Assembly: GCA_029449245.1 (NCBI GenBank)
Contig: JANATF010000009.1
Location: 806,001-870,000 of the forward strand
Length of the DNA stretch: 64,000 nt
Source of the DNA: Mortierella alpina
Lineage: Eukaryota; Mortierellomycota; Mortierellomycetes; Mortierellales; Mortierellaceae
Direction of reading: 5' to 3'
The notes under the pieces: model-generated
What the model was told of the DNA's origin: nothing
The model's input: only the letters and a program-made list of their open reading frames with translations
The model's database searches: none
Position numbers and translations under genes: made by a program
Part shown: in pieces, positions 1 through 10,692 of the stretch
Numbering within the stretch: the stretch's first letter is position 1
Layout: every line of letters begins with the position of its first letter

Positions 1-793
1 CCTCTTGCAGCGAGGGATCCTTTTGTGGACTGTGTTGATTCCAGCGATGGCTACGTGCATGGTTTAAAAACATAGTCTTGGCGGTTTGGTATTCCTCCGT
101 CATCCCCGACAGCAGCAGTGTATCCAGGCCTTCTGCCAAGGTCGACCCCCAGCCTTGAACATCATCTAGTTTTTTTGCTGTCACTGGCTTGAGCTCATCG
201 TGTGGAGCCGCATACTTGAAGTAGCCCGTCCACGCGTGTTGGATCATCTCGCGGACAACAGTTTGGCGTTGCTTGATAAGGTCGGCCCTTGCACCCGTCC
301 TAGGAAGAGTATCTCTAAAATTGAACTGGATCGGTCGTCGCAGTTGATCGTCATCCGTGCCACCAACGTCTTTCTGGCTCTGCTCCACCTGGCCATCCTC
401 CGAAGGCGTTCCCATATTGCCAGAACGGCCTGGCATTCCAAAAGCTTCCTCTGGAATCTCAAATCCACCTTCGTCAACCCCATGGATCGGCGCAGGCCCA
501 CCCAAGGGCGGCTCACGGATGCGGCCTACGGTCATGTAGTCTGGCAAGCTATCGACGTCCTCATCCAAGTGCTCTGAATAATAGGTATGTTGAACCAACG
601 ATGAGGGCCTTAGGTAGAGGTAGTGCAAGTAGGCGATCACAGCCATGGACATGAGAAGTAAGAGGACGCCGCGGCGCTTGAGATAGTGGACAGGGATCGT
701 GTAGAAGGGCGAAGCACGTATGGTGGTGGAGGAACAGATGCGGTGGGAGGGTAAGAGCGCTCCAGACCCGCTATGGCTTTGGTCTCGCCCCAT
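1..793 (-). CDS. Class I alpha-1,2-mannosidase (GH47), N-terminal part, cut by window edge
   Basis: Glycoside hydrolase family 47 enzymes trim alpha-1,2-mannose from N-glycans in the ER or Golgi. Seen here: an uninterrupted minus-strand frame of about 264 residues running off base 1. The chosen Met gives a short basic cytosolic tail (ends YLKRR) followed by a hydrophobic segment at residues 42-61, the type II membrane layout of this family. After a Gly/Asp/Glu-rich stem, the catalytic domain opens at about residue 180 with VREMIQHAWTGYFKYA, then HDELKP and a WGSTLAEGLDTLLL stretch, which are the hallmark N-terminal GH47 motifs. The catalytic acidic residues and disulfide cysteines lie outside the window. 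An alternative Met at residue 48 would remove the cytosolic tail and part of the membrane anchor, so the upstream Met is preferred. No intron is needed in the visible part. Confident in family; ER versus Golgi subtype cannot be told. Confidence 0.85.
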   Translation of the reverse strand, partial: MGRDQSHSGSGALLPSHRICSSTTIRASPFYTIPVHYLKRRGVLLLLMSMAVIAYLHYLYLRPSSLVQHTYYSEHLDEDVDSLPDYMTVGRIREPPLGGPAPIHGVDEGGFEIPEEAFGMPGRSGNMGTPSEDGQVEQSQKDVGGTDDDQLRRPIQFNFRDTLPRTGARADLIKQRQTVVREMIQHAWTGYFKYAAPHDELKPVTAKKLDDVQGWGSTLAEGLDTLLLSGMTEEYQTAKTMFLNHARSHRWNQHSPQKDPSLQE

Positions 794-1011
794 ATGTCCT
801 GAGGTACTGCTATCCTGCTGGTCAAGGGAGAGGAGAAGAGTGCACTCAAGACGGAAAGTATTGCAAAGAGTGGCAATGACCTTGAGGCATGAGCGATGCC
901 AGATGCAGAAGGATGGGATTGGAAATGCACGCACGACTCCATTTGCCAACCCCCTTCTTCATTTTCTCCCTTTTTTTTTCCGATGATTGTTGTATTTGAG
1001 CTCTATACTGA

Positions 1012-2266
1012 CTACTGAGTCTTCTTCTTGGCCTCCTGCTCCTCCTGCTCGATAAAGTGGGTCATTGTCCTCTTGATACCTTCCTTGTACCCAACCACTG
1101 GCTCATAACCCTATGATCAGAACAAAGCCCATGCGTTAGATGGCATATCCAAACAAGCTGTAGGCCGATACAAAGTACACACACTGGGGCTCGCATGCTG
1201 CATCTTACCAAAAGAGTCCTGGCTTTGGTGATGTTGAAGTAGCGGTTGGAGGAGATATAACGAACACGAACACGCGTGAACCCTTCCTTGGCATCCTTGC
1301 CCATCATCTTCTTGAGCGCGCCAGCCATCTCGGAGAGGAATCCAATAATAAGCGCAATGTGGAAGTTGATGACAATCAGGTATGGCGGGGCAATCTTCTT
1401 TTCGGCCATCAAGGCACGAGGATGGTTCCAGAATGGTGTTGGGGTTCCGTTTGTGATAAAGAAGGCCTGTTTTCAACGAGAAATAATCAAGTTGTGGGTC
1501 AGATCAGGCCATACATGTCTACTACTCGGTGGCAATCGTCGCACGTCGATAGAAGGGCAAGTAACGGTGGTCCTACCTGTCCAGCAACTCCCGATCCAGA
1601 AACGAGTTTCTCAGCAGCCAAGACGTGCGAGTAGGCTACATTCTCAACATAGGTCCAGTCAAAGAGTCCCGAGTTGTCTCCAATCTGGAGGACATGCTGT
1701 CCCTTCTTGACGACTTCCATGAATCCAGGAGTTCCTTGAGTGTCTCCGGGACCAAAGATGCCACTGGGACGCAGGGAGCAGGTCAACAAGCGGTCGCAAT
1801 TGGCTTTCAAAACCATGGCTTCGGCAATAGCTTTGGTCTCCGAGTAGGTCTCGATGAAAGTCTTTGGGATAGGGAAGGTCTCGTCTGCATTCTCGAGAGG
1901 CGAGCCATCCTGCAGGACACTAGCAGAGGAGGTGTAGATCAAACGGCCGACCTTCTCGCTCAGACAGGCGTCGATCACGTTCTGAGTTCCGTCAATATTG
2001 ATCTTCTTGAACTTTTCAGGCGGGAAGTGATGAGGGGGGGAGGCAACGTGCATGCAGATGTCGTGGCCTTTCAGGGCAGCACGGACAGCCTCGGCGTCAG
2101 TGATGTCGCCGGCAATATAGTTGATGCGGTCAGTCTGGACGGCATTGGTCGGGATGAAGATGTCGAGGATAGTGACAGCATAGTCGGTACGCTTGATCAG
2201 CTCAGCGACGATCCAGCGGCCGAGGAATCCATTTCCTCCTGTGACGAGACACTTTGCTGTGGGCAT
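1012..2266 (-). CDS. ERG26: Sterol-4-alpha-carboxylate 3-dehydrogenase (decarboxylating), ERG26-like
   Basis: NAD-dependent 3-beta-hydroxysteroid dehydrogenase/isomerase family; Erg26 oxidises and decarboxylates the C4 position of sterol intermediates at the ER in ergosterol synthesis. Three exons close in frame: 1577-2266, 1209-1466 and 1012-1110 (phase 0 junctions, GTAGGA/GTAAGA donors), giving 348 residues, close to the usual Erg26 length. Rossmann motif GGNGFLG is at residues 10-16 and the catalytic YSETK at 141-145. A hydrophobic segment in exon 2 (PYLIVINFHIALIIGFL) agrees with membrane association. An in-frame extension upstream of the chosen Met (to 2407) lacks similarity and would place 47 residues before the Rossmann fold, so the MPTAKCLVTGG start is preferred. 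The family also contains other 3-beta-HSD enzymes, so the exact sterol substrate is inferred. Confidence 0.82.
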
Positions 2267-3696
2267 GCTGGGTATTGAAGTGGAATGTGTGCCTACTGCA
2301 AGGCGGGAGAGTGGAGTGATGGTATGAAGTTGGAATGGGATGATGGCGAGTGACAAAATGACCCTCAGACACACACAGTCCAACGGGCCGCGACACAAAC
2401 AGGCCACTGGAACGGACAGCCAATCACCGCTCGACCCTGATTATGGCTGTGGGTGGTTGCGGCTGCTCAGCAGGGTGCAAGACTTCCTGTATTCTCAGAA
2501 CAACCTCTCCCCGCCAGTGGCACCTGCGCTCAACAGGCTAATGAGCAACGGACGGCGTCTGTGGATCACTGCGCCTGTACGACAGCAACTGGCACCTTGC
2601 CACACGGGCCACCCTCAAGGGCTCCGTGGCTGCCACATCCTCGTCGCAATTGACTACGGTGCATGTAATTACGGAAACATGTGCTTCGGCCTGGCTCAGA
2701 TAAGCAAAGGTGCTGGCACACTGGGGCCAACCTACAGTGCTTGGTCTCCTCGACGCGAGCTATGTAAAATGCATATACACAAAATGGTACATGCATCTTG
2801 TGCTCCTCCGGGAGACGACAATTGGCAGGGGCATAAGGTTCTCAGAATGACAATTCATGTACGAAAAGACGTTTTTGTTAGCAGCACGTTAGTCGGGCCC
2901 TGACGACCAGAGCTCATGGACCGTGGGCAGTGATCACAAGATGAGAAATGGAAGCACTCCAACAGCGGACGACGGACTCCTTATTCTGCTTTGTCCATGT
3001 TCTCACGAACCAGCTAAGCCGGCCCCTCTACAACTGCGAGCGAATCCTTTGCAGGACCAAGTTTTCAGGCGTGGACCGCAACAAGACGAAGCCTAGCCTT
3101 TTTCTCTCAGGTGCGATCAAAAACAAAGGCCCTGACCAGGTGCTGCAGAGTGTATTATTCCACAGCCTTTTATTTGCTGCGATGTACGCGACATGAAATG
3201 AAATTCAAGGCCCGAATGGCTTTTTAGTGAAGGGACCTCCGTTTCTCTTTGTTCCCTGCTTTCTTTTCTGCCATCCTCACTAGCAAAACCATCGTTCCCT
3301 CCATTCTCGCTGCTCCCGCTCAACCTCTCACTCTGGTGTGTTCTGTTCGCCTGCCTACTCTGTGATCAACCTCCCCCATTCTTCTTGCCGCCTCGCAAAA
3401 CACAAAAGGAAGAGCAAGAGACATACGCAGAGAGAAAAGAGATACCGCCACAGTTGTCACAGGCTCACCTCCGTTTCTGCTGGTCCCCTCCCCCTTTTCT
3501 GCTTTCACACACTTCTCAACCCCACACCTACGGCGTCGTCTCCATCTCCCATCGATTCGCACCCTCTTCATCTGTCCGCTTCATTGGCCTTGTCCTTCCT
3601 CACCTCCTCCCTTCGAATCCTCCCTGCCTGCCACTACATCGCCTCATATTTCCCAACTTTGCCACTCGCTCTCGGACAAACGAGGGGCAAGCGAGA
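2267..3696. promoter_or_regulatory. Divergent intergenic region between ERG26 and UPF0658 gene
   Basis: About 1.4 kb separates two divergently transcribed genes and must hold both promoters. The half nearest the plus-strand gene (about 3370-3700) is strongly CT-rich, as expected for a fungal promoter or 5' leader. Small open frames here show no recognisable domain. No tRNA or repeat was seen. Confidence 0.5.
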
Positions 3697-5604
3697 ATGA
3701 TTTCAAAGCTTGTAAGTCGACAGCTCCTTTACAACGCCTCCATTGCACTCAAGGATGTGGACATGGACAGGACACTGAGCCAGGACCGATAGCGGTGTCC
3801 CTGACGCATCGCACACCACCCTTCTTGCTGATTACAGCGGGAAAGCTGCTCGATTGGATTGTTCAGCAAGTGAACAGCTCGGCCCTCAACTTCGTCAGCA
3901 ACAGCACCTGCCTATTGGTCCCCCCCTCCTTGGGTTTCAGAGTGTTCTTGTTGGGCTCCAACTGGAAAGGCAACTGAAAAGCACTGGCATCCGCACCAGG
4001 CACCACACAGGATGCATGGCTTGACCTCAACTCGCTAACTGATGGCACTTGGCTTCTTGCTTTGTTTCATACCTGCCTTCATTCGTTCTCTAGGCCGGTG
4101 ACTCGACATGGTCTAGATACTCCTTGGTATGGTCTGGTATCCAGGCCGTCGTCATAGTGGCACTGGAGTCCGTCATTTTCCGCCTACATATGATCGAGTC
4201 GGGCAACATTCAGGCGGCTATCGAAGGTGCCACCATTGCCCTCCAACAAAAGAAGAGTGCGCCTATAACCGACTCAGCCGTAGTAGTCCAGACAGCGCGG
4301 GTGTTGTCCGTATATCATGTTCTTTTTATTGTCGCCCAACTCTTTCAGCTCATCCTTTTGTGCGACGCGGTATGTTCTGTTTGTTAAAGACGATGCAGAT
4401 GCAGATGCAGGAGCATAGTGCCCCGAGGAAGAACAAAACTCAACGCTCACCATCATTTTGATGCCTATAACAGATGCTCAACAAGAACACGATCCAAATC
4501 ATAGCCATCGTCGTCTTCAACTGTGCGATGGTTGCGTATGCTGGAGTCCAGGTGAAGCAGGCGTACGAAGTCCTTGTCAAAACATCAGAGGATTCTCTCG
4601 TCAACAAAATCTTGGAGTTTTTTGAGGCGCAACCAACCCCAACACCCTACCACGCCTCACTGCCCTTTGAGATTGCTGTCATCGTACTCATGATCATCTT
4701 TGCCTCGGGATTCGCCTTCATTGCCTACAAGCTGTACAAAGAATTCGGCTGGAGTATCTACAAGAAAATCGGCGCGGACCTGGCTATGCGAGATATGTAC
4801 AAGGTCTACCAGATCTTCATTATGATTCTCAAGTTCGACATTTTTTTCCAGCTCGGTTTCTCGGCGCAGTTCCTGTCTGTGGTAGTACTCCAGTACGAGG
4901 GGCCATCTACAGTGAAACTGACAATGGAGGAAATGCGGAGTATTTTGATACTCCACCTTATCCTCTCCACTGGAGCCTCCATAATCTTGCCATTCCTCGC
5001 GTGGTGGGGCGTAAGTATTGACTTTTGAGGAGAACGAACTAGATGGTGCTCTCAAGCAATGGATGGACTGTATAGAATAACCAGCAATTGCATTTTTTTA
5101 TAGTTAAAACGCGAGAGCAGACTATCAATGGGCTGCTTCATTGCTGGAGGATTCGCAACACTGGTCTACAATATCATCAAGCTGAACCAAGTGTTTGCAG
5201 AGACCAGCAGGTTTGTCGGAGCAAACAAGTTCCTGACCTTCTTTTGTAAGTTGTTCGTGTTGTGTGTTGCGTAGCGAACGTTTCAGCGCTGCTCTGCTAG
5301 AGAATCACCCTTTTAACATCCCGCCTCATGATTTGCCATTGCCCTTTCGAATAGTAACTGTAAACCTGGTTCTTGGGATGGCAACAATGTACTTTGCATG
5401 GGTGTGTCTGAAGAACTTCAACAACGGCTTGAATGCTCATAGTAGGTGTTTGAAGCCAGTATCGCAATTGGCCGAATGTAACGGCCGAAGTATATACTAA
5501 ACATCGTTTTTCGCTACCGCTCCTTAGTCGGCAAAGTATCAGGGACAAACATCTACCCCATGGAGTCGGTCAGCGGGCCAACGAAGCGCTGGTCTATAGA
5601 ATAG
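3697..5604 (+). CDS. Multi-pass membrane protein, UPF0658 (Golgi) family
   Basis: Six exons (3697-3711, 4094-4369, 4474-5010, 5104-5245, 5355-5441, 5528-5604) close in frame to 377 residues; all introns are GT-AG. About seven hydrophobic segments are visible, for example VVIVALESVIFRL, IIAIVVFNCAMVAYAG, FEIAVIVLMIIFASGFAFIA and ILHLILSTGASIILPFL. The central block KLYKEFGWSIYKKIGADLAM, then YQIFIMILKFDIFFQLGFS, and the late CLKNFNNGLNAH segment match what I recall of the UPF0658 Golgi apparatus membrane proteins of fission yeast and other fungi. The biochemical function of that family is unknown. The start rests on a five-codon first exon (MISKL) ahead of a 382-base intron; a different first exon is possible, but frame and residues after 4094 are secure. 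It is divergent from ERG26 and tandem with the kinase gene downstream. Confidence 0.78.
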
Positions 5605-5956
5605 TCAGCGAGCAAAAACCATGTTCGCTCTTCTTATGTGCAGGCCACACGCGCGACTGCATGGTTCTCTGTAAGTTCGATATTGCAGGCACTCAAATCT
5701 CAACAGGCCGCTGTTCTAACCCTTTGATCCTTGCCTCGTAGATAATATTATCTATACCCGTACATAACTATACCATCTCAATCTTATCTCCCCCCCTGAA
5801 TAAAAAGCCTGATGACGGATCGGGTCTCCTCCATCGGAGTCCATCGCCAGATCACGTGGGCTCCTCTTGACTCTTTATTTATTTTTCTTTTAAGTTTTTT
5901 TTTCTCCTTCTTGTTCTTTACTTCACACCTCCTTCCCAATCCAAATCACAATCACA
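5605..5956 (+). promoter_or_regulatory. Promoter and leader of nucleoside diphosphate kinase gene
   Basis: Gene-free 350 bases upstream of the kinase start. A palindromic E-box-type CACGTG lies at 5853-5858, followed by a T- and CT-rich leader (5870-5935) directly before the ATG. CACGTG is the core bound by bHLH factors in fungi; binding here is inference. Confidence 0.45.
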
Positions 5957-6781
5957 ATGGCTCTTGAACGCACTTACATTATGGTACTTGACATGCCTTT
6001 ACTCTACTCTCGGTCATTCGCGTGCTGGAAATCGCTCTTACAAGACACGGAATATTGAGACAAGTTTGACTAATGATGGTGAGGTGGTTTTTCTTCCACG
6101 TCTAATCTAATAGGTCAAGCCCGACGGTGTCGAGCGCGGTCTCGTTGGTGAGATCATCAAGCGTTTCGAGTCCAAGGGTTTCCAGCTCATTGCCCTTGAG
6201 CTCAAGCGCGTAAGTTTTTTTTTGATTCCTTCTCCTGGTGCACCTCGCTTCTCGATATTTTTTTCTCCCACGTTCAATGCCTATTGCAACGTCATTACAC
6301 TCTCTCGATACTAACTCCTTTTTTTTTGTTTTGGTCTCTTAGCCCGAGAAGTCTCTCCTCGAGCAGCACTACGCTGACCTCTCCGCCAAGCCCTTCTTCG
6401 GTGGCCTCATGAACTACATGACCTCCGGCCCCGTTGTACGTGCCATTTTCACATCGGAAATGGAAGTTATTTGAGTGTTATCTCGTCCTGTTTCTGTTTC
6501 TAACAACCGCGCACTGTTTCTGTCTTGAAAAAAACACTTTTTAGGTCGCCATGGTTTGGTCCGGAAAGGGTGTTGTCAAGTCTGGCCGTGTCCTCCTCGG
6601 TGAGACCAACCCCTTGGCCTCCCTCCCCGGCACCATCCGCGGTGACTTCTGCATTGATGTCGGCCGCAACTTGTGCCACGGTTCCGACTCTGTTGAGAAC
6701 GCCGAGAAGGAGATTGCTCTCTGGTTCCCCCACGGTGTCATCAACCACACCCGTGTCATGGAGAAGCTCATCTACGAGTAA
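5957..6781 (+). CDS. YNK1: Nucleoside diphosphate kinase
   Basis: Transfers the gamma-phosphate between nucleoside triphosphates and diphosphates through a phospho-histidine, balancing NTP/dNTP pools in the cytosol. Four exons (5957-5983, 6114-6209, 6343-6435, 6545-6781) join in phase 0 to 150 residues, the standard length of this very conserved enzyme. The start [27 protein letters not shown], and the active-site RNLCHGSDS with catalytic His117 are all present. Codons are strongly C-ending, as expected of a highly expressed gene. It is convergent with BOS1 downstream; a TAAATAAA polyadenylation-like signal lies about 50 bases past the stop. Confidence 0.96.
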
Positions 6782-7130
6782 ATGCTTATCGCATCTCATG
6801 CCGATGTCTTTCCTACAACTTGGATAACACTTAAATAAACAACTCTTTCGAAGTTACGTTTTCTGCTCGTGCCCCGTGTGTATTCAAACCTGCGGATTGA
6901 CGCCATACCACGCGTTCAACGACACCATCGCCTAGTATCAGAGCACTGAGTCTACGATCACTGCAAATTATGAGATATTTATTGGTACAAGGCATAGCTA
7001 TTTTGCAACGAGTTCGAAACCAATGCGGGCGACTTTTGCCAACCAAGAACTGGCGAGCGGTCGTTCGATATTGTTGGCGGTATTAAGATATTGGGGGGGG
7101 GGGTTATATTTCCTTCGATCTGAGCATCTT
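6782..7130. other. Convergent 3' intergenic region (NDK / BOS1)
   Basis: Holds the 3' ends of two convergent genes. An AATAAA-type signal is near 6833 and a run of eleven G sits at 7093-7103. No gene was seen. Confidence 0.4.
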
Positions 7131-8597
7131 TTACGTGAGGTAGTGCACGATGGCCCACATGGCCAAGAGGGTGATGATGACGCCCGCGTAAAAGATCCAC
7201 TTGTCTTCGCTACTCCGGCGTTCGATCAACTGAATCACATTGCGGGACAAACCAAGGGTATTGGCAGCATCCAACATCTTGCGCTGCGTCGACTATCGTT
7301 TCGAAAATTGAGACGAAACAAAAGAAGGGCGCCATGAGTATGACAATTACAATTTTCTCAACTAGGTCCGAAGGTAAGCAAAAGCACTTGTCTCCTTACT
7401 TTGAGTGTTGTGCGTTGTTGATACAGATTATCAAGTGCAGCCTTTCCTTGATGCAGCATATCGTCCAAGTGCATTCCAGTCTTTTGAACAAAGTCGCGCT
7501 CCCTGTAGGCATGTGCCTGCTGCAGATAGGGCGAGCCTGATGTTGCCTGGTATGGGTGCTCAACGGGGGGGTTCACTCGCGACTGTCTTCGCTCCAGTAA
7601 TTGCGTCCGATTCCTTCCATGTGAAAGCTGTTTGGGAAGAGCAAGACGATCTTGGCATTAGATCTTGCTATTGATATCCCAGAGGAGAACTAGCCAAGGT
7701 GTGCCGTGCCATATCTGAATCAAGCAATGTACCTGTTCCTCACGACTCTTTAGTTGTGCAAAGTTCCTGTTGAAGGTGTCATAGTCCTCCCTGAACTTGG
7801 TGACACGACTTAACGAAGAAAACAAAAGTCCAAAAAAGCGTTAGCGCACAAGTCGTCATCTCACCCGTTGTAGATCCAGCATATAAGTTTGGCAGAAGTG
7901 TGGAACCTACGCAAAGGCCCTCTCTCGCTTGACATCAATCATCTCCTTCTTGGCCATGGCATCGTAGTCATCGATCGAGCGTTTAAAGGCATTGACGGTG
8001 GCAGTGATCTGGCCTGGGAGTTGGTAGGATGGAGGTGCGTTAGTACATGACAGGACCTGAAGGCGAGAATATAAAAGAAAAGCCATAGTCGGCGAAATAC
8101 ACTCTCAACGTAAATATAGCATCAAGGGATTCGAAAGCAACGTGGCACAAAGGAAGGAGCTTTTCGTGTCTCCACAGCCCTTGCGCTTTCCATCTAAACT
8201 TCGACAAAGCGAAGAAAAAAAGTACGCCCAGTAGAAGAGTCCTGCTGCCTCATCTTGAGTTCAGAGTGTTGGTCTGGCATCATCCTGAAAAATTGTCCAT
8301 GCCCAAGGCTTCCATAACGTTACTCGTCACATGGCTCATGGCGAATCCAAGAAGAAGAGAAGAGACCGTTCGAGTTTGATCATTTTCTCAGACTACATTG
8401 CATTCCTGCTATTCCTGGGAATCTCAAGTTGATCCTGGAGTCTTCTAGCGTGCTTGGAGAGTCATAGAGGGGGAGTGGTCGATCCGAAAAGGCTTACCCT
8501 GAAGGGCAACACTGGTGTCTTCGCCCGTCTCGAACTTTTCGAGATCTCGTTGTAGGGCGTTAACCTGCTTCAGAGCATGGTTGTAAAGCGAATTCAT
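7131..8597 (-). CDS. BOS1: ER-Golgi Qb-SNARE Bos1 (membrin family)
   Basis: Bos1 is the Qb-SNARE of ER-derived COPII vesicles that pairs with Sed5, Bet1 and Sec22. Five exons (8498-8597, 7911-8013, 7733-7808, 7400-7627, 7131-7292) close in frame to 222 residues. The N-terminus MNSLYNHALKQVNALQRDLE and the LQG-ITAT segment follow the yeast Bos1 pattern, and an NRTQLLERR element precedes the SNARE helix (YRERDFVQKTGMHLDDMLHQ). The end shows an ERRSSEDKWIFYAG stretch leading into a C-terminal membrane anchor of about 17 residues that finishes HYLT. That topology (cytosolic helices, SNARE motif, tail anchor) is diagnostic. The third exon uses a TAAG acceptor. Convergent with the kinase gene and divergent from the mitochondrial membrane protein gene. 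Confidence 0.9.
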
Positions 8598-9201
8598 GGT
8601 GCAGGCGAGGACAGTAGCAAAAGAAAGGCGTTCGGGAGATAGATCGGGTGCTTAGAGACTAGGAGATGTAATAGGACGAGGACGAGGACGAGGACTAGGA
8701 CAATTAGAATAACGATGAAGACCGAGAGAGATGCATCAAAAAAAAAGTGAGCACCAGACAGGGAAGAGAATGAACTGAATGTAAATCACGTGCCCGTTGT
8801 CGTCAACGACCAGCTCTATTACAGCTCTCCTTGATGCAAAACTTGTGGTATAGATATGACTACCAAGAAGGAAGAATACAGTAGGCGCCCAGACCAGCTC
8901 GCTCGGCCTTTTCAAAGCTCGGCAAAAAGAAGTGCCTGCCAAAATGACCAATTCGGCGCTGCTCTCAGGGGACGTATTTTCCTTTTTGACGCACACACGC
9001 GTGTTGCCTATGGCCATCTCAAAATGGGAATAATTGACTTTTGAGTGGCAAACATATAAAGACGGAGGGTGCTTTCTCACTGCCTCCATTCTTTAACAGC
9101 TTCAACCACTACAGCAGCAAACAGCAACAGCAACAGCAAAGACACCTGCTACCCCTCTCTCTACAAGATAGACCAACAAGCAACCCCGATCACAACCACC
9201 A
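8598..9201. promoter_or_regulatory. Divergent promoter region, BOS1 / mitochondrial membrane protein
   Basis: Contains a CACGTG E-box at 8787-8792, a perfect ten-base palindrome ACACGCGTGT at 8995-9004 that includes an ACGCGT (MluI-box type) core, and a TATAAA at 9055-9060, 142 bases before the plus-strand ATG. The last 100 bases are CA-rich leader with CAGCAG/CAACAG runs. The sequence elements are seen directly; their use is inferred. Confidence 0.45.
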
Positions 9202-10596
9202 ATGTTCACCTCAAATCCCATGGCACGCCTGGTATCACTGGCCAACGCAACCAAACTACTCCGGGCCATGCCGAAGCGAACATTCGCCTCCTCGCCCTCT
9301 ACTCTGAATACAAGGGCCACCGGCCTCTTTACCCATAGCAACAGCCGCCCTGTAGCTATATCACCGCTCTCTCTTCACGAGGGAGCCATCGCCGCACGGT
9401 TCAGTCTTGGTAGACAACAGCCCCTCACCTCCAGATTCTTCTCCTCCTCCTCAGCTGCAGCTGCCAAACCCAGTCTTTCCACACCGGCCTCTTCCCCATT
9501 CACAAAAGCTCACAACACTGCCGCTTCTCCTTTCATCCAAGGCCAGGCCATCCGCGGATTCTCGAGGAAAGCCTGGCGTGCAGAGCATGAGGCGCATTTC
9601 CAAGCAGCACGCGAAGCCTTGCACGGCCACAAGTCTATTATGAACGAGCACCACAAGCACATGCATGATTCCTGGCGACGATGCGGTCACCGAGGTTTCC
9701 ATTACCATCACCACATGCGCCGTCGCAGACCTGCCCGTTTCCTTTTCCGTATGATGGTTCTTTCGACGATTCTTGTTGCCGTGCCTGCGGTGATGATCTT
9801 CGATGCGCCCTCCAAGACTCTGGCTCTCGTGCCATTAACAGTTGCTGGTGTCGGCGGTGCACTGATGCTGACGGGACGATTGCTCTACGTAGCCCTTCCT
9901 ATCATGGCTGTTGGTGGTGCGGCCGTGTTCTGGTGCACGACCATGCCCGCCGCGAACACTGTCAAGGACTTGAAGAAGATTTTGGAGCGAGATGCCAAGG
10001 GTGGCCGATACAATTCGACCGCGCTCAATGCCCTCGGGTCCAATTGGGAGATCCAGAGCGCCAAGAACGACGAGTGGTTCCGGTGGACGTTCCCTGAGAT
10101 GGGTGACCCCAAGAGCTTGGACAAGGTTGATATTCGCATGGCCGTCTTTGACCCTAACGACCACAGTGATCGTAAACACAAGGTCATGAAGTTCCTTGAC
10201 AAGCTTCATGATGAGGACGATGTTGAAGGTAGAAAGCGTCGATTCAAGCACTGCAAGAAGAGCAAGCGCGATGGCGACGATAAATACTGTTCGATCGAGC
10301 ACTTTGATCTCAAGCGCGATGGAGACCATCTGACGGTCCACATGGAGGTCGATGGTGAGGAGATGATGGATCACACGTGGGCCAAGAAGTACCTTGCTCT
10401 CGGTCAGGTTGTCGATCGCGCCGCCAAGGAGATTGAGGCTGCCCATCCGGGTATGAAGTTGGGCGACCAGGTGGTGCTGGTCCACAAGAGAAACACCGAT
10501 AATGACTCGTGCTGGAGCCGATGGTCGCCCTACGGCGATCTCTCGCTCCGCATCCCTTTCAACCGCACCTGGGTCAACGACTTGAGCGAGATGTAA
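9202..10596 (+). CDS. Uncharacterised mitochondrial-type membrane protein
   Basis: Single-exon frame of 464 residues; family not recognised. The first 80 residues are rich in Ser, Thr, Ala and Arg with almost no acids, with a PKRTFASS-like element, typical of a mitochondrial presequence. Residues 120-180 are rich in His and Arg (a His cluster at about 149-172). Three hydrophobic segments follow at about 181-199, 206-224 and 226-246. The remaining 210 residues are soluble and charged, with a Lys/Arg-Asp stretch at about 315-370. A plausible reading is an inner-membrane protein with a large soluble C-terminal domain. Codon use resembles the neighbouring conserved genes, and a TATA box sits upstream, so the gene is likely real and expressed. 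Convergent with SEN54, the two stops being about 100 bases apart. Confidence 0.75.
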   Translation: MFTSNPMARLVSLANATKLLRAMPKRTFASSPSTLNTRATGLFTHSNSRPVAISPLSLHEGAIAARFSLGRQQPLTSRFFSSSSAAAAKPSLSTPASSPFTKAHNTAASPFIQGQAIRGFSRKAWRAEHEAHFQAAREALHGHKSIMNEHHKHMHDSWRRCGHRGFHYHHHMRRRRPARFLFRMMVLSTILVAVPAVMIFDAPSKTLALVPLTVAGVGGALMLTGRLLYVALPIMAVGGAAVFWCTTMPAANTVKDLKKILERDAKGGRYNSTALNALGSNWEIQSAKNDEWFRWTFPEMGDPKSLDKVDIRMAVFDPNDHSDRKHKVMKFLDKLHDEDDVEGRKRRFKHCKKSKRDGDDKYCSIEHFDLKRDGDHLTVHMEVDGEEMMDHTWAKKYLALGQVVDRAAKEIEAAHPGMKLGDQVVLVHKRNTDNDSCWSRWSPYGDLSLRIPFNRTWVNDLSEM

Positions 10597-10692
10597 TATC
10601 CCCATTCATCATCACACGCCCTCCTTCTACTTAGCAAGACATAACTTATGAGACGAATAAAACATCACCTGTACTTTCAACCTTTATTACCT

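Noticed and set aside
1625-2278. 217-codon plus-strand frame
   Set aside because: Antisense of ERG26 exon 1, whose Rossmann and YxxxK motifs are intact on the other strand.
9835-10605. 256-codon minus-strand frame
   Set aside because: Shadow of the mitochondrial membrane protein; the plus frame has a presequence and three membrane segments.
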